This document shows, one piece after another, positions 33,685 to 45,573 of a DNA stretch of 64,000 nucleotides (positions are counted from its first letter, which is position 1; every line of letters begins with the position of its first letter). The position numbers and the translations under genes were made by a program. Source of the DNA: Utricularia gibba (Eukaryota; Streptophyta; Magnoliopsida; Lamiales; Lentibulariaceae); contig NEEC01000019.1 of the NCBI GenBank assembly GCA_002189035.1, forward strand, positions 1,054,001 through 1,118,000, given 5' to 3'. Below the pieces are notes generated by a model. That model was not told where the DNA came from, did not search any database, and saw nothing but the letters and a program-made list of their open reading frames with translations.

Positions 33685-34817
33685 ACGGAAAAATCCCTGG
33701 GAAGGTACTGCAAATCATTTCATTCGTAATGTTCTGAAGCCAAACGGCGCGCCGGTTTCAGAAGATTTACTGGTTGACCCATAGCTTTCCAAGACCTGGG
33801 GGTCGCCCAACAACCAGCTACTCATTTCTGAAGTGAAAATAAATAGGCGCTTTGCACTCACAAAATCGAAATGAAATTTTTCGTCAATTTGAGGTTGAAT
33901 TTAATGGGCTCAATTTAATATTTTTTATAGAAAATTAAAAAAATGTTAACATTTAAACAATTATTTTATTTTTGTTATAATTTTCACAATGAATTAACTT
34001 TTATTATATCATTATAAAAAAGTTTGGATTCAAAATCATAATTAAATCAAAAAATATATTGAACTTGATTTTAAAAAGGAGACAAAATGAGCAAGTCTTC
34101 ATAAATTGTGTGCTATTAAAGGACAATAATTTTAAACAAGGATTTAATGTTTCATGAGCAATTTATTGTTTGACTTATTGCAAATTATTTCTGATGTGTT
34201 AAAAGAAAATAACATGAGTATAATTGCAATGGAAATGTGACTTGAAACCATCTAAGATTGAATTCCAAGCATACCGTATAATGCAATAATATGTTTGGTT
34301 TAATTTTTTTTTTATAATTGATTATTCGTGTTCAATAATTTTTAATTATAATTAAAATATTTTTAAAAATATGAATGATTATTTAAACGAAATGAATTCA
34401 TAATCATATTTAATCATGAGGTTAAGTTAAATCAAGCCTAATTTCGAATTGAACACATCATTTGAATATATTGCGCAAAAACGCACCAAGGAACTACGTG
34501 CTGGGTCCTGCTAACGGCTAGCCGAGTTATAACGCCTTCATTCTTACGTATCTGAATCCAACGGCTCTCCTCTTCCTATTTCAGATCTTAATGTGACCGT
34601 TGCCTCCGCCGCCTCTCTTACTCCCTGGCCGAGGCGCTTTCTTCATTCGTTTCTTTCTTCGGCCAGATCTTTCGTGCACGGTGGCGGGTAAACTCTCGGA
34701 GCAGGAGAAGGACGCGGGAGCGGCCGTGTCCACGAACTCCTTTCTTCGTTCTGGGCGACTCTTGGAGGCGTTTTTGGTGCTAATAACAACAAATCACAAC
34801 AAGAAAACAAGGAAGGA
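33685..34817 (+). promoter_or_regulatory. AT-rich spacer, then cyclin promoter and leader
   Basis: 33840-34480 is AT-rich and shows no gene. The promoter proper starts near 34480. Three AACGG-core elements resembling the MSA (M-phase-specific activator) consensus occur at 34510-34520, 34557-34567 and 34594-34604 (the last on the minus strand). The remainder to 34817 is GC-rich leader. Confidence 0.5.
34510..34604 (+). promoter_or_regulatory. Cluster of MSA-like mitotic promoter elements
   Basis: GCTAACGGCTA, TCCAACGGCTC and, on the reverse strand, GGCAACGGTCA match the plant MSA consensus YCYAACGGYYA at 10, 10 and 9 of 11 positions. MSA elements are bound by three-repeat MYB (MYB3R) factors and give G2/M expression of B-type cyclins. 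They lie about 215-310 bp upstream of the cyclin start codon. Confidence 0.7.
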
Positions 34818-36593
34818 ATGGCTGTAAGAGCGATTCTTCCACCGCAACCAAGAGGTAAGTCTTCACTCTACGAACTGATTCTACCCAAAAAATGCACACC
34901 CATTTGCAGTTGAAATCGGTCATAAAGCATGAGTGTTTTCATTGTCTTGGAATATGTTGAACTATTGAACTTTAATAACAGATGGGAGGAACCGCCAAGT
35001 GCTAAAAGATATTGGAAATCTGGTGGCTGCACCACCTCTGGAGGCCAAGAACAAACAGATATCCAGGTTGGCTTCGACTTCGTTGTGGATTTGTTCAGGA
35101 ATCAATGTTATATTCAGTGGATATGTTTGATACCAGGAGCTTTGGTGCTCAGATATTGGCTAATGCACAAGCTGAGGCTGCCGAGAAAAAAGACTGCAAG
35201 GTTGCTAGTTATGTGTAAATTCCTCTATATAGAATAATGGCAATGCAGGGAGGGGAGCTAATCTATATAGATGCTCTGCAGAAGCTGCTAGCGGAAGATG
35301 GATTAATGAAAAAAGCAGGTTTGCCCGCGATTACGACTGACACCGTGATCACCATTCATGCTGATGAAGCCGAAACTGTCAGAAAAGAAGAGGAGGAATG
35401 TGAAGCAAGGAGTCTTACCGCGGTTCTCACTGCTAGAAGCAAGGTGGACATAAAGCAGTTGGGAGCTAATCTATACTGAGGAGCATGATGCTGATTCATT
35501 CTCATATTCTTTGTCCAGGCATCTTGTGGTGTTACTGGGAAGCCTGCATTCGACATCGATGCAGCAGACGTTGACGATGAATTAGCAGCTGTGGAGTACA
35601 TCGAAGATATGCACATTTTCTATAAAGAGACAGAGACAGATAGCCGAGTTCATGACTACATGGGATCGCAGCCAGAGATAAACTCGAAAATGAGAGGGAT
35701 CCTCATAGACTGGTTGATTGAAGTCCATAAGAAGTTCCACTTGATGCCGGAAAGTCTGTACCTTGCAGTCAACATAGTAGACAGGTTTCTGTCTTTGAGT
35801 ACCGTCCCGAGAAGGGAGCTACAGTTGGTTGGCATTAGTTCAATGCTCATAGCTTGCAAGTATGAGGAGATCTGGGCTCCAGAGGTCAGCATCCATTGAG
35901 TTCTGATCCTTCTTGCACATTTAGTTGGCCACTAAAATCTGCAATCTCATCAGGTTGGGGACTTCATTGCGATATCCGACAACACTTATGCGAGGGATCA
36001 AGTGCTTCTCATGGAAAAAGCAATTCTTGAGAAGCTGGGGTGGTATCTAACAGTTCCAACTCCTTATGTGTTTCTCCTGCGCTACGTTAAAGCTTCAAAT
36101 CAGGCAGATAAGGAGGTGAGACGACCTTCATATCTTATACCTACATTCAACAGTTTGATGCAGCATATTCTTGCTTCTGTGCAGATGGAAAACATGACCT
36201 TCTTCTTTGCTGAACTCGGTCTAACCAACTACTCGACTGTCATCGAATACTCCCCGTCGATGATATCCGCTTCTGCGGTCTACGCTGCTCGCTGCACTCT
36301 CGACCGGAGCCCTCTGTGGACTGAAACCCTGAAACATCACACTGGCTACGCAGAAGATCAGCTGATGTATGAGCTAAGCCCCTCATCATTGCTTCTAACT
36401 TGCTTCATTTGAATTTCTAAGTTCAAACTTGTGCATTTATTCCTACTCTTTAATCAGAGACTGCGCTAAGGTGTTGGTCGGCCTCCACGCCGGAACCCCG
36501 GATAACAAACTGAAGGCGGTCCGCCGGAAGTACTCCGATCCCAAAAGAGGCGCTGTTGCTCTGTTTCCTGCAGCTGCTAAGAGCTTTAGATGA
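34818..36593 (+). CDS. B-type (G2/mitotic) cyclin, CYCB1-like
   Basis: Eight exons: 34818-34854, 34982-35066, 35137-35200, 35282-35443, 35519-35884, 35954-36115, 36185-36366 and 36458-36593. They give 397 aa. Near the N-terminus RQVLKDIGN is a destruction box (RxxL..IGN) spanning exon 2, needed for APC/C-mediated degradation. A linker ends LTAVLTARSK, which is typical of plant B1 cyclins. The cyclin N box carries the signature MRGILIDWLIEVHKKF and CKYEEIWAPEV; the C box follows (MENMTFFFAELGL). Family role: activates CDKs for mitosis. The start of exon 4 has two possible acceptors (about 35249 or 35282); I chose the second because the residue pattern fits better. Confidence 0.92.
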
Positions 36594-36677
36594 CAAGTTT
36601 GGTAAGACTGCAACTAAAATGACCCCCAAAAGCGTGTGTGTTAGATGGAGGCTTCCTTTAGAAACTCCAAACTCTTA

Positions 36678-37001
36678 GGGACTGTTTCGTAGGGGTGGTT
36701 ATACTAATTTTACCACATTTGGTTTAATATTAACATTGTTTGGTAAAAGGGATTAGTTTAATACTAGGTTTAAATTAAATATTAATTTTCCTGGTTTTAT
36801 GGGTTTAAATTCAACCCACTTCCCTCATGGGTTTAAAGTAAACCAGATGTTTATTACTAAATAATTCATATTATTAAATCAGATTTTAAATAAACATCAC
36901 TATCTAACTCGTTTTTATTTAAAGATAGATAATTTTAAACACAATTCTAAACCTTAATAATTTTAATTTCTATTATTCCAAACCTACTACCAACCATGCC
37001 C
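36678..37001. mobile_element. PIF/Harbinger (Tourist-like) MITE
   Basis: A 324-bp AT-rich non-coding element. Its left end is GGGACTGTTTCGTAGGGGTGG. Its right end, read on the minus strand, is GGGCATGGTTGGTAGTAGG, an imperfect inverted repeat. It is flanked on both sides by TTA (36675-36677 and 37002-37004), which fits the TWA target site duplication and GGGnnTGTTTGG-type ends of the superfamily. It lies just downstream of the cyclin gene, perhaps within its 3' flank. Confidence 0.7.
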
Positions 37002-37004
37002 TTA

Positions 37005-37692
37005 GGATATGGCTGCTTACTTTAGGCTATATTTACCTCATTTTCGAAAATGTTACATCATTAATTATAAAAATTGGATAAAGATTTATATAAATAGATA
37101 AATTTATTTTTCATTTCTTCATGAAATAGAAATGAAGAATTAATGTTTCGACTTAAAAATAACGTGCCAAAGATTTGATTTTTTAAAAGTTTATGGAAAT
37201 GAAATTTTTATTTTAATATTGTGATTCATGTAAATAAATATAAATATAAACAAAACTTAATAAAATAAACTCAATAACATAATTTTTGGAAATATAATAT
37301 CAATATTTTTGGATATTGATAAAGACGATTTTAGGGCTGCAAGTGTCTTCTTCTTGCTGTTGAAAATGATGATCAAGAAAGCTTAAACATTAAACATCGT
37401 TGTTCGTCTTGATCTTGATCCATATACCTCGAAATGGAAAAATTCATGTTGCGTACTGGCCCACAATTATGTGGGTCCCATTATAGATTCCACGTGGTGG
37501 CCACGTCGGACAATGAGTCCGAGATCAACGATAATTATTCAAATCATTCCACGTTTGTTTTCTTCTACTGCGGAGAAGAAAACCCCAAATTGAGATATCC
37601 CGGGGAGAAGAAAACCCTAATCAGTATTCTTCTCTTCTCGGCGATTCTGGTCGTTCTCCGGGTACTGATACCTCGCTGGTCAGGTCGTCGTC
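37005..37692 (+). promoter_or_regulatory. Spacer and promoter/leader of the MATH-BTB gene
   Basis: 37020-37330 is AT-rich. 37430-37692 is the likely promoter and leader. It has two copies of GGAGAAGAAAACCC (about 37571 and 37604), the second running into a telo-box AAAACCCTAA (37611-37620). An ATG at 37433 opens a frame that overlaps the MATH-BTB start out of phase; it is probably upstream of the transcription start. Confidence 0.4.
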
Positions 37693-39342
37693 ATGGGGGA
37701 ACCGCTGGAGAGAACGATGAAGCTGGATCCGCTGGTTTCTCCTACGAGTTCCTGTTCGGTGACGCAAACGGTAAACGGATCGCATCGCTTTGTGATTCAG
37801 GGTTACTCGCTGACGAAGGGGATGGGAGTTAGTAAGTATATAGCGAGCGATGAATTCAAGGTGGGAGGGTATAAGTGGGCTATTTACTTTTATCCTGATG
37901 GTAAGAACCCTGAGGATAGTTCTGCATATGTTTCGGTTTTCATTGCCTTGGCGAGCGATGGTACGGATGTCCGGGCGTTGTTTGAGCTGACACTTGTGGA
38001 CCAGAGCGGGAAGGGGAATCACAAAGTGCATAGCCATTTTGATAGATCACTCGAGAGCGGACCATATACGCTCAAGTATAGAGGCAGCATGTGGTTAGTG
38101 GAGAACATCCCAATCTGGTCTTTTTTTTTTTTTTTGAGTTGGTGTCTGCATGCTTTGAAACCTGTGGTAGAGGGCAGATTTTTTTTTTTTTTCTTTTTCG
38201 GTATGTTAAGTGATTCTTTCTTTAATTCAGGGGATACAAAAGATTCTTCAGGAGGTCTATTCTTGAGACGTCGGATTATCTTAAAGATGATTGCTTGAAA
38301 ATCAATTGTACTGTGGGAGTAGTCGTTTCCGCTATTGATTGTTCAGGATTGCACTCAATTCAGATCCCTGATTCTGATATTGGGTCGCATATAGGCATGC
38401 TTCTGGAAAACATGCAGGGTTCTGACATTGTTTTTAATGTCTCCGGTGAGAAATTCCATGCGCACAAGTTGGTATTGGCTGCAAGATCCTCCAAGTTTCG
38501 CTCTGAACTTTCTGAAAGAAGTGACGAGCAAGAGATTTTAGTATCAGACCTGGAGCCTGAAGTGTTTAAGGTTTTTAAACATTCATTCTATTTACTCTTT
38601 AATGCAAAGTGGTGCATTTCTTCTTTTTTTCCCATTCTGGACACCCTTTTCTCATTGCTGTTTTATTAAAAGTTTATCGTATGGCTCTTGGCATTTTATT
38701 TTACATTTGGATTATTTTGGTGATCGTTTATCTCTTTGTCAGGCTATGCTGCACTTTATATATCGGGATGCCCTGGTAGAAGATGGGCTGACAGTGTACA
38801 GCTCTTCCTCGGTAACAGACTCGTTAGCAGCAAAGCTGCTGGCAGCAGCAGACCGTTATGAGTTAAGCAGATTGAGGAGGATGTGTGAGTCTCATCTCTG
38901 CAAAGACATATCTGTCGACACTGTGGGCCAAATTCTTGCTTTAGCAGATCATTGTCACGCTTCTGAACTAAAAGCTGTTTGCCTGAGATTTGCTGCTGAG
39001 AACCTAGCAGGTGCGCAAACTTGTATCCAGATTATATTTCACAACCATTTGAAAGTTGGAAAAGCAAGCACCATCTTCCTCCCCGACTACCCCCTTGACA
39101 CAAATATGGTCTATATGTATTTGGTCTTCTAATTGGCCTTGTGATTCTCTATTGCAGCTGTCATGCGGTCTGATGGATTTCAGTATCTTAAGGAGAATTG
39201 CCCGGCTCTGCAGTCGGAGCTTTTGAAAACAGTAGCTGGATGCGATGATGAATGTAGCAGTGGCGGCAAGTCTCGAAGCGTTTGGGCTCAACTCTCGGAT
39301 GGTGGGGATGCAAGCGGCAGACGCGTTAGACAAAAAACTTGA
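37693..39342 (+). CDS. MATH-BTB (BPM) adaptor for CUL3 E3 ligase
   Basis: Four exons: 37693-38093, 38231-38570, 38743-39010 and 39158-39342. They give 397 aa in frame. The MATH domain is at residues about 23-158 ([20 protein letters not shown], then [16 protein letters not shown]). The BTB domain is at about 190-310 ([31 protein letters not shown]). It is followed by a BACK-like helix region ([17 protein letters not shown]). In the family, MATH recruits substrates such as HD-ZIP, ERF and DREB2A transcription factors, while BTB binds CUL3A. It resembles Arabidopsis BPM proteins, perhaps the BPM4 branch. Intron 1 carries two long poly-T runs (about 38121-38136 and 38180-38194). Confidence 0.94.
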
Positions 39343-39832
39343 TCCTCATCCTCGCAGCAAGATACCAAAGCCTGCTCTCATGCATCCAAGGGAAATATTT
39401 TTTTGTAGATTTTGATTTCTTTGACCAGAGGCAGGTGAGGTGTCCCAAAGGGGAAGCGTTGTAATTCTGTGGGAAAGCATATTGTTCCTCGTGGTTACGT
39501 TTTCTGATAAAAACTGATTACTACAGAAGGCAAGCAGCATATATTGTTACTCGGAGAGAACATGGGAGACATACAGACACGATAGGTTATATCCCCAGGT
39601 CCAAGCAAAAGGGTGCGGATGCCTTTGAAATACATGTTTTTCAAACAAGGCGTCATAAAGTCAAACTGCAATTGATCCCAGCATGATCATTAACTCATAC
39701 AGATGAACGAATGGCAATCAGGAGCGGACCTCACAAGAGCCAAGAAATATATCTCTCATGAAACTCACAAGCGGTTCGGATGGGATGCTTTCCTCTCCCT
39801 CTGTATATACTTTCTTCCACGAGCCATTCATT
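39343..39832. other. Convergent 3' UTR spacer
   Basis: Lies between the MATH-BTB stop (+) and the SERRATE stop (-). It should contain both 3' UTRs. No other gene is visible. Confidence 0.45.
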
Positions 39833-42800
39833 CTACAAACTTCTGTAATCAATAACTGTGACTTCGTCATCTGGGGCATCCAGATCGTTGTAACTGCATG
39901 TAGGATCTCTTGTTCAGTTTTATTCAATCTCATGAGGAGGTTAAAAGGAAAAGACTTGACTCCTGCATTCAGTTAAGCTTGAGCAGTAAGGACAGAGCCC
40001 TGACCTGCGCAAATGGCGGGGATCTCGTCTAAGAGCAGGGGGCATGGCAATGATGGGAGAAGGTCCGCCCATCTGTGGCCCTGATCTCCCATTTCTGCCT
40101 CCTTCGAAAGGGGAAGGCCCTCCTTGTTCTCTCAGCATTTGCATCGCAACTTCAGGAGGGGCTGGGACGAAAGGGCCCAATGGACTGAAACACATGGTCG
40201 GCCATAAACCCAGTCAAAGTCAAACTTACACATCAGAGGAGAGGCAAAAGTTAAGAAGAGTGATGTAAATACCCAGCTCCCGGAACAGGCATTAGCACAG
40301 GAGGCGGCATATCTAATGAAAAAGCAGCTACTGGTATGCTCTGTCCAAAAGAATCATATAAGGACTCATCTGGCTTATTCCCGACAGAGCCATCATCATT
40401 GCCAAAATTGTCAGGCCTATCAAAGAGTTCACCCCCATTAATACGGTTGTCATATTCTCGGCGATTACCCCTGTCATCTTTGATTCTCCCTTCTAAGCCA
40501 GGTCTGTGTCTTTGCATCCTATCCTTCTGCAGTGGCATATATGCTTAAGTACAGGGTACTTTCCAGAATAACATACAGAAATAATAATACAAGTCCTACC
40601 GAAAAAGAAGGCAGCATAACCGGCTTCCCTCCAGGTGCATTCTCATCACTGCAAATAAGATACCGTTACCAAATGATCTTAAGATCAGCGAAAGCAATAA
40701 AAAGACATCACTTACTTCATGTAGTTTTGGAAATACAGCTCTTCCCGCACTTTAGATGTCAATTCCACAACAAGTTCAGGATGTTTCAACTTTAAGTGCT
40801 TGTGAACAAATTCAGCAGCATGAAAGAGCTTAGTGCAGCCTTTTGCTCCACACCCATATTTCCATCCATACTTTTCATCCCTAATTTTGCGAACATATGG
40901 ATCCAATGCTTCAGTAGTCGCAGCATCAATCTTTTCTTTCGCTGTCATTGCTTCAAGGGGATCCGTACGGTTTAGCCTCTCGTGCCAATAAAAATCTAGT
41001 TTCTTTTCTATTCCGTCACCATCACCATTTGCCTCAGCAGTCTTCCCATCTGCCCTGACATGCCGTAAACCTTTGGCTTCACTTGATTCAGACAAACCAT
41101 AATAATCAATTCCATGAATACGCCAGAGATAAGTCAGCAACGTTTCCAAGAGCTCAACACCTTCAAGACCTTTGACTGCATTTATGCCTTGCACAATGAC
41201 CACTGGACCACTTGAGTTTCCATGAAACTTGTCTCTGCTCATTCTACTATTGTCACCTTGCAGCAGAATATTCTCTTCAATTCCTTTTTCTGAGTCAAGC
41301 TTCCTCACAAGAGACAAAGCCTGTTCAACATCACTCTGGATTCTTCGGGACTCAGAAAAAACTGGATGGGCCTTTGGAGCAGAGAGATGGTAGGACTCTT
41401 TGGCACCATCCCGACCCGAGCGCCTTCTTTTTCCCCCAACACCGGATTCATCATCAGAATTAGATTGCTGTCCCAGTTTACTTGATGATGGTGTATGACT
41501 TGGGCCACTATTTAATGAAGGGAACTTTTCTTATCAACAACCATAATTCATTATAACATAAATGCACAAATGCAGACCCATGTCCTCAGGAAATAGGAAG
41601 AGCTCTTACATGTCCAAGGTTCCGTTCTGCAGATCAGCCTGAAAATCTTTCGCCAACTTCTTTGAAAGCTCATTCCTCCTGCAAATTTCTTGTCCAGTGA
41701 GTAGAGAAGACAGAGGAAATAGGAAGGACGAGGCGCCATGAGAAAGTACAATAAAAACACACCGTTCTATAACAGCTAGCAAGTTCGTGGGATGATACTT
41801 GTCTTTCAGCCTGGATGCAGGAAAACTCACATTAGACGAGAAAGTATCAAAATCAACGAGGGAGAGAAGGAAGATGATAATTCATCAACTGTACCATTCT
41901 TCATCTTTGTGCGCACCAAAATAGTTTCTTTTCTGAGTAGATATATACTCGCTCCTGTACTCTTGATATCTAGTCGAACAAATAAATCAGCATATAACAG
42001 AAATTAGCAAATGCCAAAAAGAGGATTTTTGAATACCAAATACTCTAGGCGTACCTTTTTTCTGCTTCTGAAGGTAAAATATCGTCTTCCAACTCTTGAA
42101 TGAACTGCTTATAAGACATCATTCCTTCCCTGAAAAATATCATCAAATTCCATCAGCAACGAAGGTTCTACAAAAAATATCCCTGAAGTTCATTCAAAAA
42201 AATAAAATCCCAATTGAAAGACAGCATACGAAGTCTTTGAGGAAATATGAAGAACGCATCTTTCAACTATCCAAGGCAATAGGGATAAAATCAAATTTTG
42301 ATTCCCTTCAAAACATCCAGACAGAGAAATGACTACCGTTGAACTCCTCCAGCATTGAAAGCATCATTAAATCCACCACGGCCAGAATCCCAATCTACAA
42401 AAGCAAATACCATTTTAAAAAAAAAGGGCAATGCTATGAGTATAAAGTACAAAACTATTTTTACACAGAACAAACTCCAAAAAAGATGAAAAACTGGTGA
42501 TTCAGCACACAGTACAACTTCTGAAGTTCAAAGACCAGTCAGCAAGTTGATCAGAAGCTAGAAAGTTATGGGATTTTACCAGATGAACCGCCAGGATATC
42601 CACGACCCAACCGACCATGAAGCCTGTCTTCAGGGTAGCCAATTCTGCCTCCCATCTCACGCTCATAACCCGCAGAATAATCATACGGAATCCTGAATCC
42701 AAAATATGAGCAATCTTCGTTTTTTTAAGGTATAAAGAAGGAAATGATGTAGCTCAAAGAGAAAATACAATGACTGCAAAACATAATATCAACATGGCTA

Positions 42801-43315
42801 TTGATATCAACCAAAGCTCATAGAAAAAGCACCAATCAGTTACATGAAAATAATCCCAAATAAGGGGCTCACCTTCGCTCCCCAGGGCCATATCCTCCTA
42901 TAGGGCTCCCTCGTCTTCCATCATACACATCGTCCCGTCTACGCTTATACGCAGGGAAGGGTGGGGATCTCCTAACCGGGGAATGGGGGCGTCGATCCCT
43001 GTAAGGCGGCGGAGGCGGACTCGGGCTCATTCTACTCCGCTTATGATAATCCCTCTCTCGCGGCGGTGGCGGGGGAGATGATCGATTCCGTTCGTATTGG
43101 TCTCTCCGCGGTGGCCGCTCATCACGCCGGTCCCGAGAATCCCGGATTCCTCTGCGCGGAGGCAGAGGCGGAGGGGGTGGCGAAGATGCAGCATCGTGCC
43201 CAGCCTCAGTGGCGGCAGTTTCCAATTGCTTCTCTTCGGTGTTGGGGTCCGCCTCGAGCCCAGCGTCGCGGTTTTCTCCGGAATTTTCCTCAGCACGGTC
43301 CAGATCCTCCGCCAT
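39833..43315 (-). CDS. SE: SERRATE/ARS2 zinc-finger protein
   Basis: Twelve exons: 42873-43315, 42580-42692, 42337-42394, 42055-42129, 41895-41969, 41763-41810, 41610-41678, 40716-41507, 40600-40648, 40273-40526, 40005-40184 and 39833-39893. They give 738 aa in a clean frame (Arabidopsis SE is about 720). The N-terminus is disordered and rich in Pro, Arg and Asp (PPRRDQYERNRS, YRDRRPHSPVRRSPPF). Then comes the conserved core (MMSYKQFIQELEDDILPSEA). The C2H2 finger is in CGAKGCTKLFHAAEFVHKHLK. The C-terminus is DEVTVIDYRSL. Family role: partners DCL1 and HYL1 in microRNA processing, links the cap-binding complex to splicing and the exosome, and acts in the nucleus. The start is set by the ATG before AEDLDRAEEN. 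Confidence 0.97.
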
Positions 43316-43827
43316 CAACGACTGCCAATTTGGTCAGTTTCCAAACCCTAATCTGCTAGTCGAACTACGAGCGGTGACCTCAAGACGGCCGGGCGCTCTT
43401 CAAACTCATTTCTAAATGACATAAACGCCCCCAATCGTTTTCAAGTTCCTCTACCGCTTTACAAAATTGAAATTAAATAAAATTGGAATTAATAAATAAA
43501 AAATGGAAAATCAATATTTTGAATAAATAAAAAAACCCTAAATAATAAGTGATTTTTTCCTTTTTTATTAAAAAACATATGAATCGTAATACAATTAATT
43601 TTATTTAAGCACAGAAAAATAATTAATAAATTGATAGCCGCAATTTGCTTATGGAGAATAAATTCGTAGCCCACAAGTGTAGTACGCTTCTACGAGGGGA
43701 GAGGAGAGCACCTGAATTTGCACAGGGAAGCGAACAAATCAGTTACCGGATTCCGAGCAGTTCCTGGGCCGGGGATCGGATTTGCTCTTGACTGCGCCTT
43801 GCGTCAGCTAGGAAGTTAATCTAGGGA
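43316..43827. promoter_or_regulatory. Divergent promoter between SERRATE (-) and a membrane protein gene (+)
   Basis: The 512-bp gap between opposed start codons has an AT-rich centre (43460-43640). A telo-box AAACCCTAA at 43343-43351 (plus-strand orientation) lies in the SERRATE leader. Confidence 0.45.
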
Positions 43828-45573
43828 ATGGGGAGTGAGAAATTCAGCATTACGGCAGAGGACCTGTCAACGATCGGAGGGATAGCAACGGTTTCCCTTC
43901 TGCATTCCTTTATACCGACACACTGGCTTCCGTTTTCCGTAGTGGGGCGCGTTCAGAAATGGACCCTTTCTCGTACGCTTCTCGTGAGTAAGTATTTGTT
44001 GCGTTCTTGTTTCTGGTGGTGCGAAATTTTGGGTTTCTGGCGTTAGTGGGAGGAATTGGTATGCAGATTTATGTTTAATTTTAAGAATTCGTTATGGATT
44101 TATGGAGAAAACTTAATTGACTGATACCGAGTTATCTGTTGATGTATATATGTCGAGTGTTACGGTACTAGATACTTTCTCTCGTATTCATAATGTTTTA
44201 GCTTTCATGGAGCATCATCTGTTGACCTCAAAGAGCGTCTTGGGGATGTTTATGGAAGGCATTCTTGGTTTTCGTCTCTTCAATCATGAGTTTTTCATCT
44301 GAATTGGTTTTAAATCTTCTGTGCAAACGGCCTATTTAGATCCATGCTCAGGCTAGTTGCTAAGTTTGTTGATGCATTCTTTGGTGAAGTTGCTTTGCTT
44401 TTTATGTCAAGGCAGGAAATGAGGCTTTTAAACGCTCTTGAATCCTGTTGAAGTAAAAGTTTGAAAGAAAAGTTATTATCATGCTACCTATTTCGTGTTC
44501 TGAAGAAATGTCCTTTTTTTTCTTAAAGAAACCAGTAACCGACTACCATCGAGTAAGGCATCACTGGTTTGAATCAAAGGAACTCTCGTGGCTTGCAGTC
44601 ACTTGAAATTGCACAGAACATTTGGCTTGCATTTTGTCAGCTAGTCTTTCATATTGCATTTGTTTCTCTTCAATGAGTTTTGTCTGAATGATTGTTGCTG
44701 AATTCCAACTGCTTGCTTTGGATAGATAAATGATGTAAAATTAAATAAAAGTTTGTTTTTCTGCATTTTGATAACCATGAAAGCATGTCATCTGCCTGCA
44801 GCTGCATTTGGAGCTGTCCTACACGTCATGTCCACTTCACTTCTTGGGATAACTGCAATCACCATAAGCAACACCATTGCAGGGGAGGAAACTGTTCACA
44901 AGCTTGCTTCATTGCTGCTAGTATTTCTAGGTGGTGGTTACATCATTTTGTTTCTTACTGGAAAAGGAGGGCATTCCCATGCTCACAACCAGCCAATGGA
45001 GAAAATGGCAGTTGCCGGCCTTGTTCTCGTTCCTGCGTTGTCTCCATGTGCCACTACACTCCCCGTATTTCTTGCTGTTGGAAATTCATCTTCAATGATG
45101 ATTCTCGCTATCATAGTGTTGCTACTAAGGTATAAGGTTAATTTTTGCAGCTTATCGTAGTGGTTTATTGTTCTTCTTCTACGAGACATGTTTATTTTGA
45201 GATCAAAAAAGTTGTTTGGACTGTAGATATTCTCAAAACAGGCCCAAACACCACTGGAAGTGGAAATCAGTTGACCCCGAGCCATTACACTCTTTCATCT
45301 CCATCCATATTTTGGTTTATGTGTCATTAAGCTGATCCCGATTCGCTGATACTCTTGCTTTCATGCAGCACGATCACCGTGATGACTTCCCTGGTAGCAC
45401 TCTCATTCTACGGTGCAAGTCAGATCAAGTTCCATTGGGTTGAACGGTATGACAAGCTTCTGGTAGGCTCAGTCCTGTGTTTAGTAGGTATCCTAACTCT
45501 CATCTTCCATGATCACGATGGGCATCCCGGCTCCTCCGGAGCTCATCTGCATAGAAAATTTATTGGCCTGTGA
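43828..45573 (+). CDS. Polytopic membrane protein, possibly NicO/UreH-like metal transporter
   Basis: Three exons: 43828-43987, 44802-45129 and 45369-45573. They give 230 aa in frame. Five to six hydrophobic segments are visible, for example LASLLLVFLGGGYIILFLTG and LLVGSVLCLVGILTLIF. The conserved-looking HSFIPTHWLPF near the N-terminus sits in the first membrane segment. Two histidine-rich loops follow: GGHSHAHNQ and HDHDGHPGSSGAHLH. PALSPCATTLPVFLAVG is a Pro/Cys-containing membrane motif. Membrane histidines together with His-rich loops suggest a metal transporter of the nickel/cobalt or UreH type, but this is inference. I know close plant homologues only as uncharacterised proteins. Intron 1 is unusually long for this window (about 800 bp). 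Confidence 0.8.

Noticed and set aside
33840-34480. AT-rich block as a possible transposon
   Set aside because: No terminal repeats, target duplications or coding remains were visible.
37433-37832. Frame of 132 codons overlapping the MATH-BTB start
   Set aside because: No domain and it lies partly within the MATH frame. The MATH start at 37693 is strongly supported.
40336-40548. Plus-strand frame opposite a SERRATE exon
   Set aside because: Antisense shadow; the minus strand matches the SERRATE C-terminal region with correct splice sites.
43066-43359. Plus-strand frames opposite SERRATE exon 1
   Set aside because: GC-rich Pro/Arg coding on the minus strand gives open frames on the other strand.
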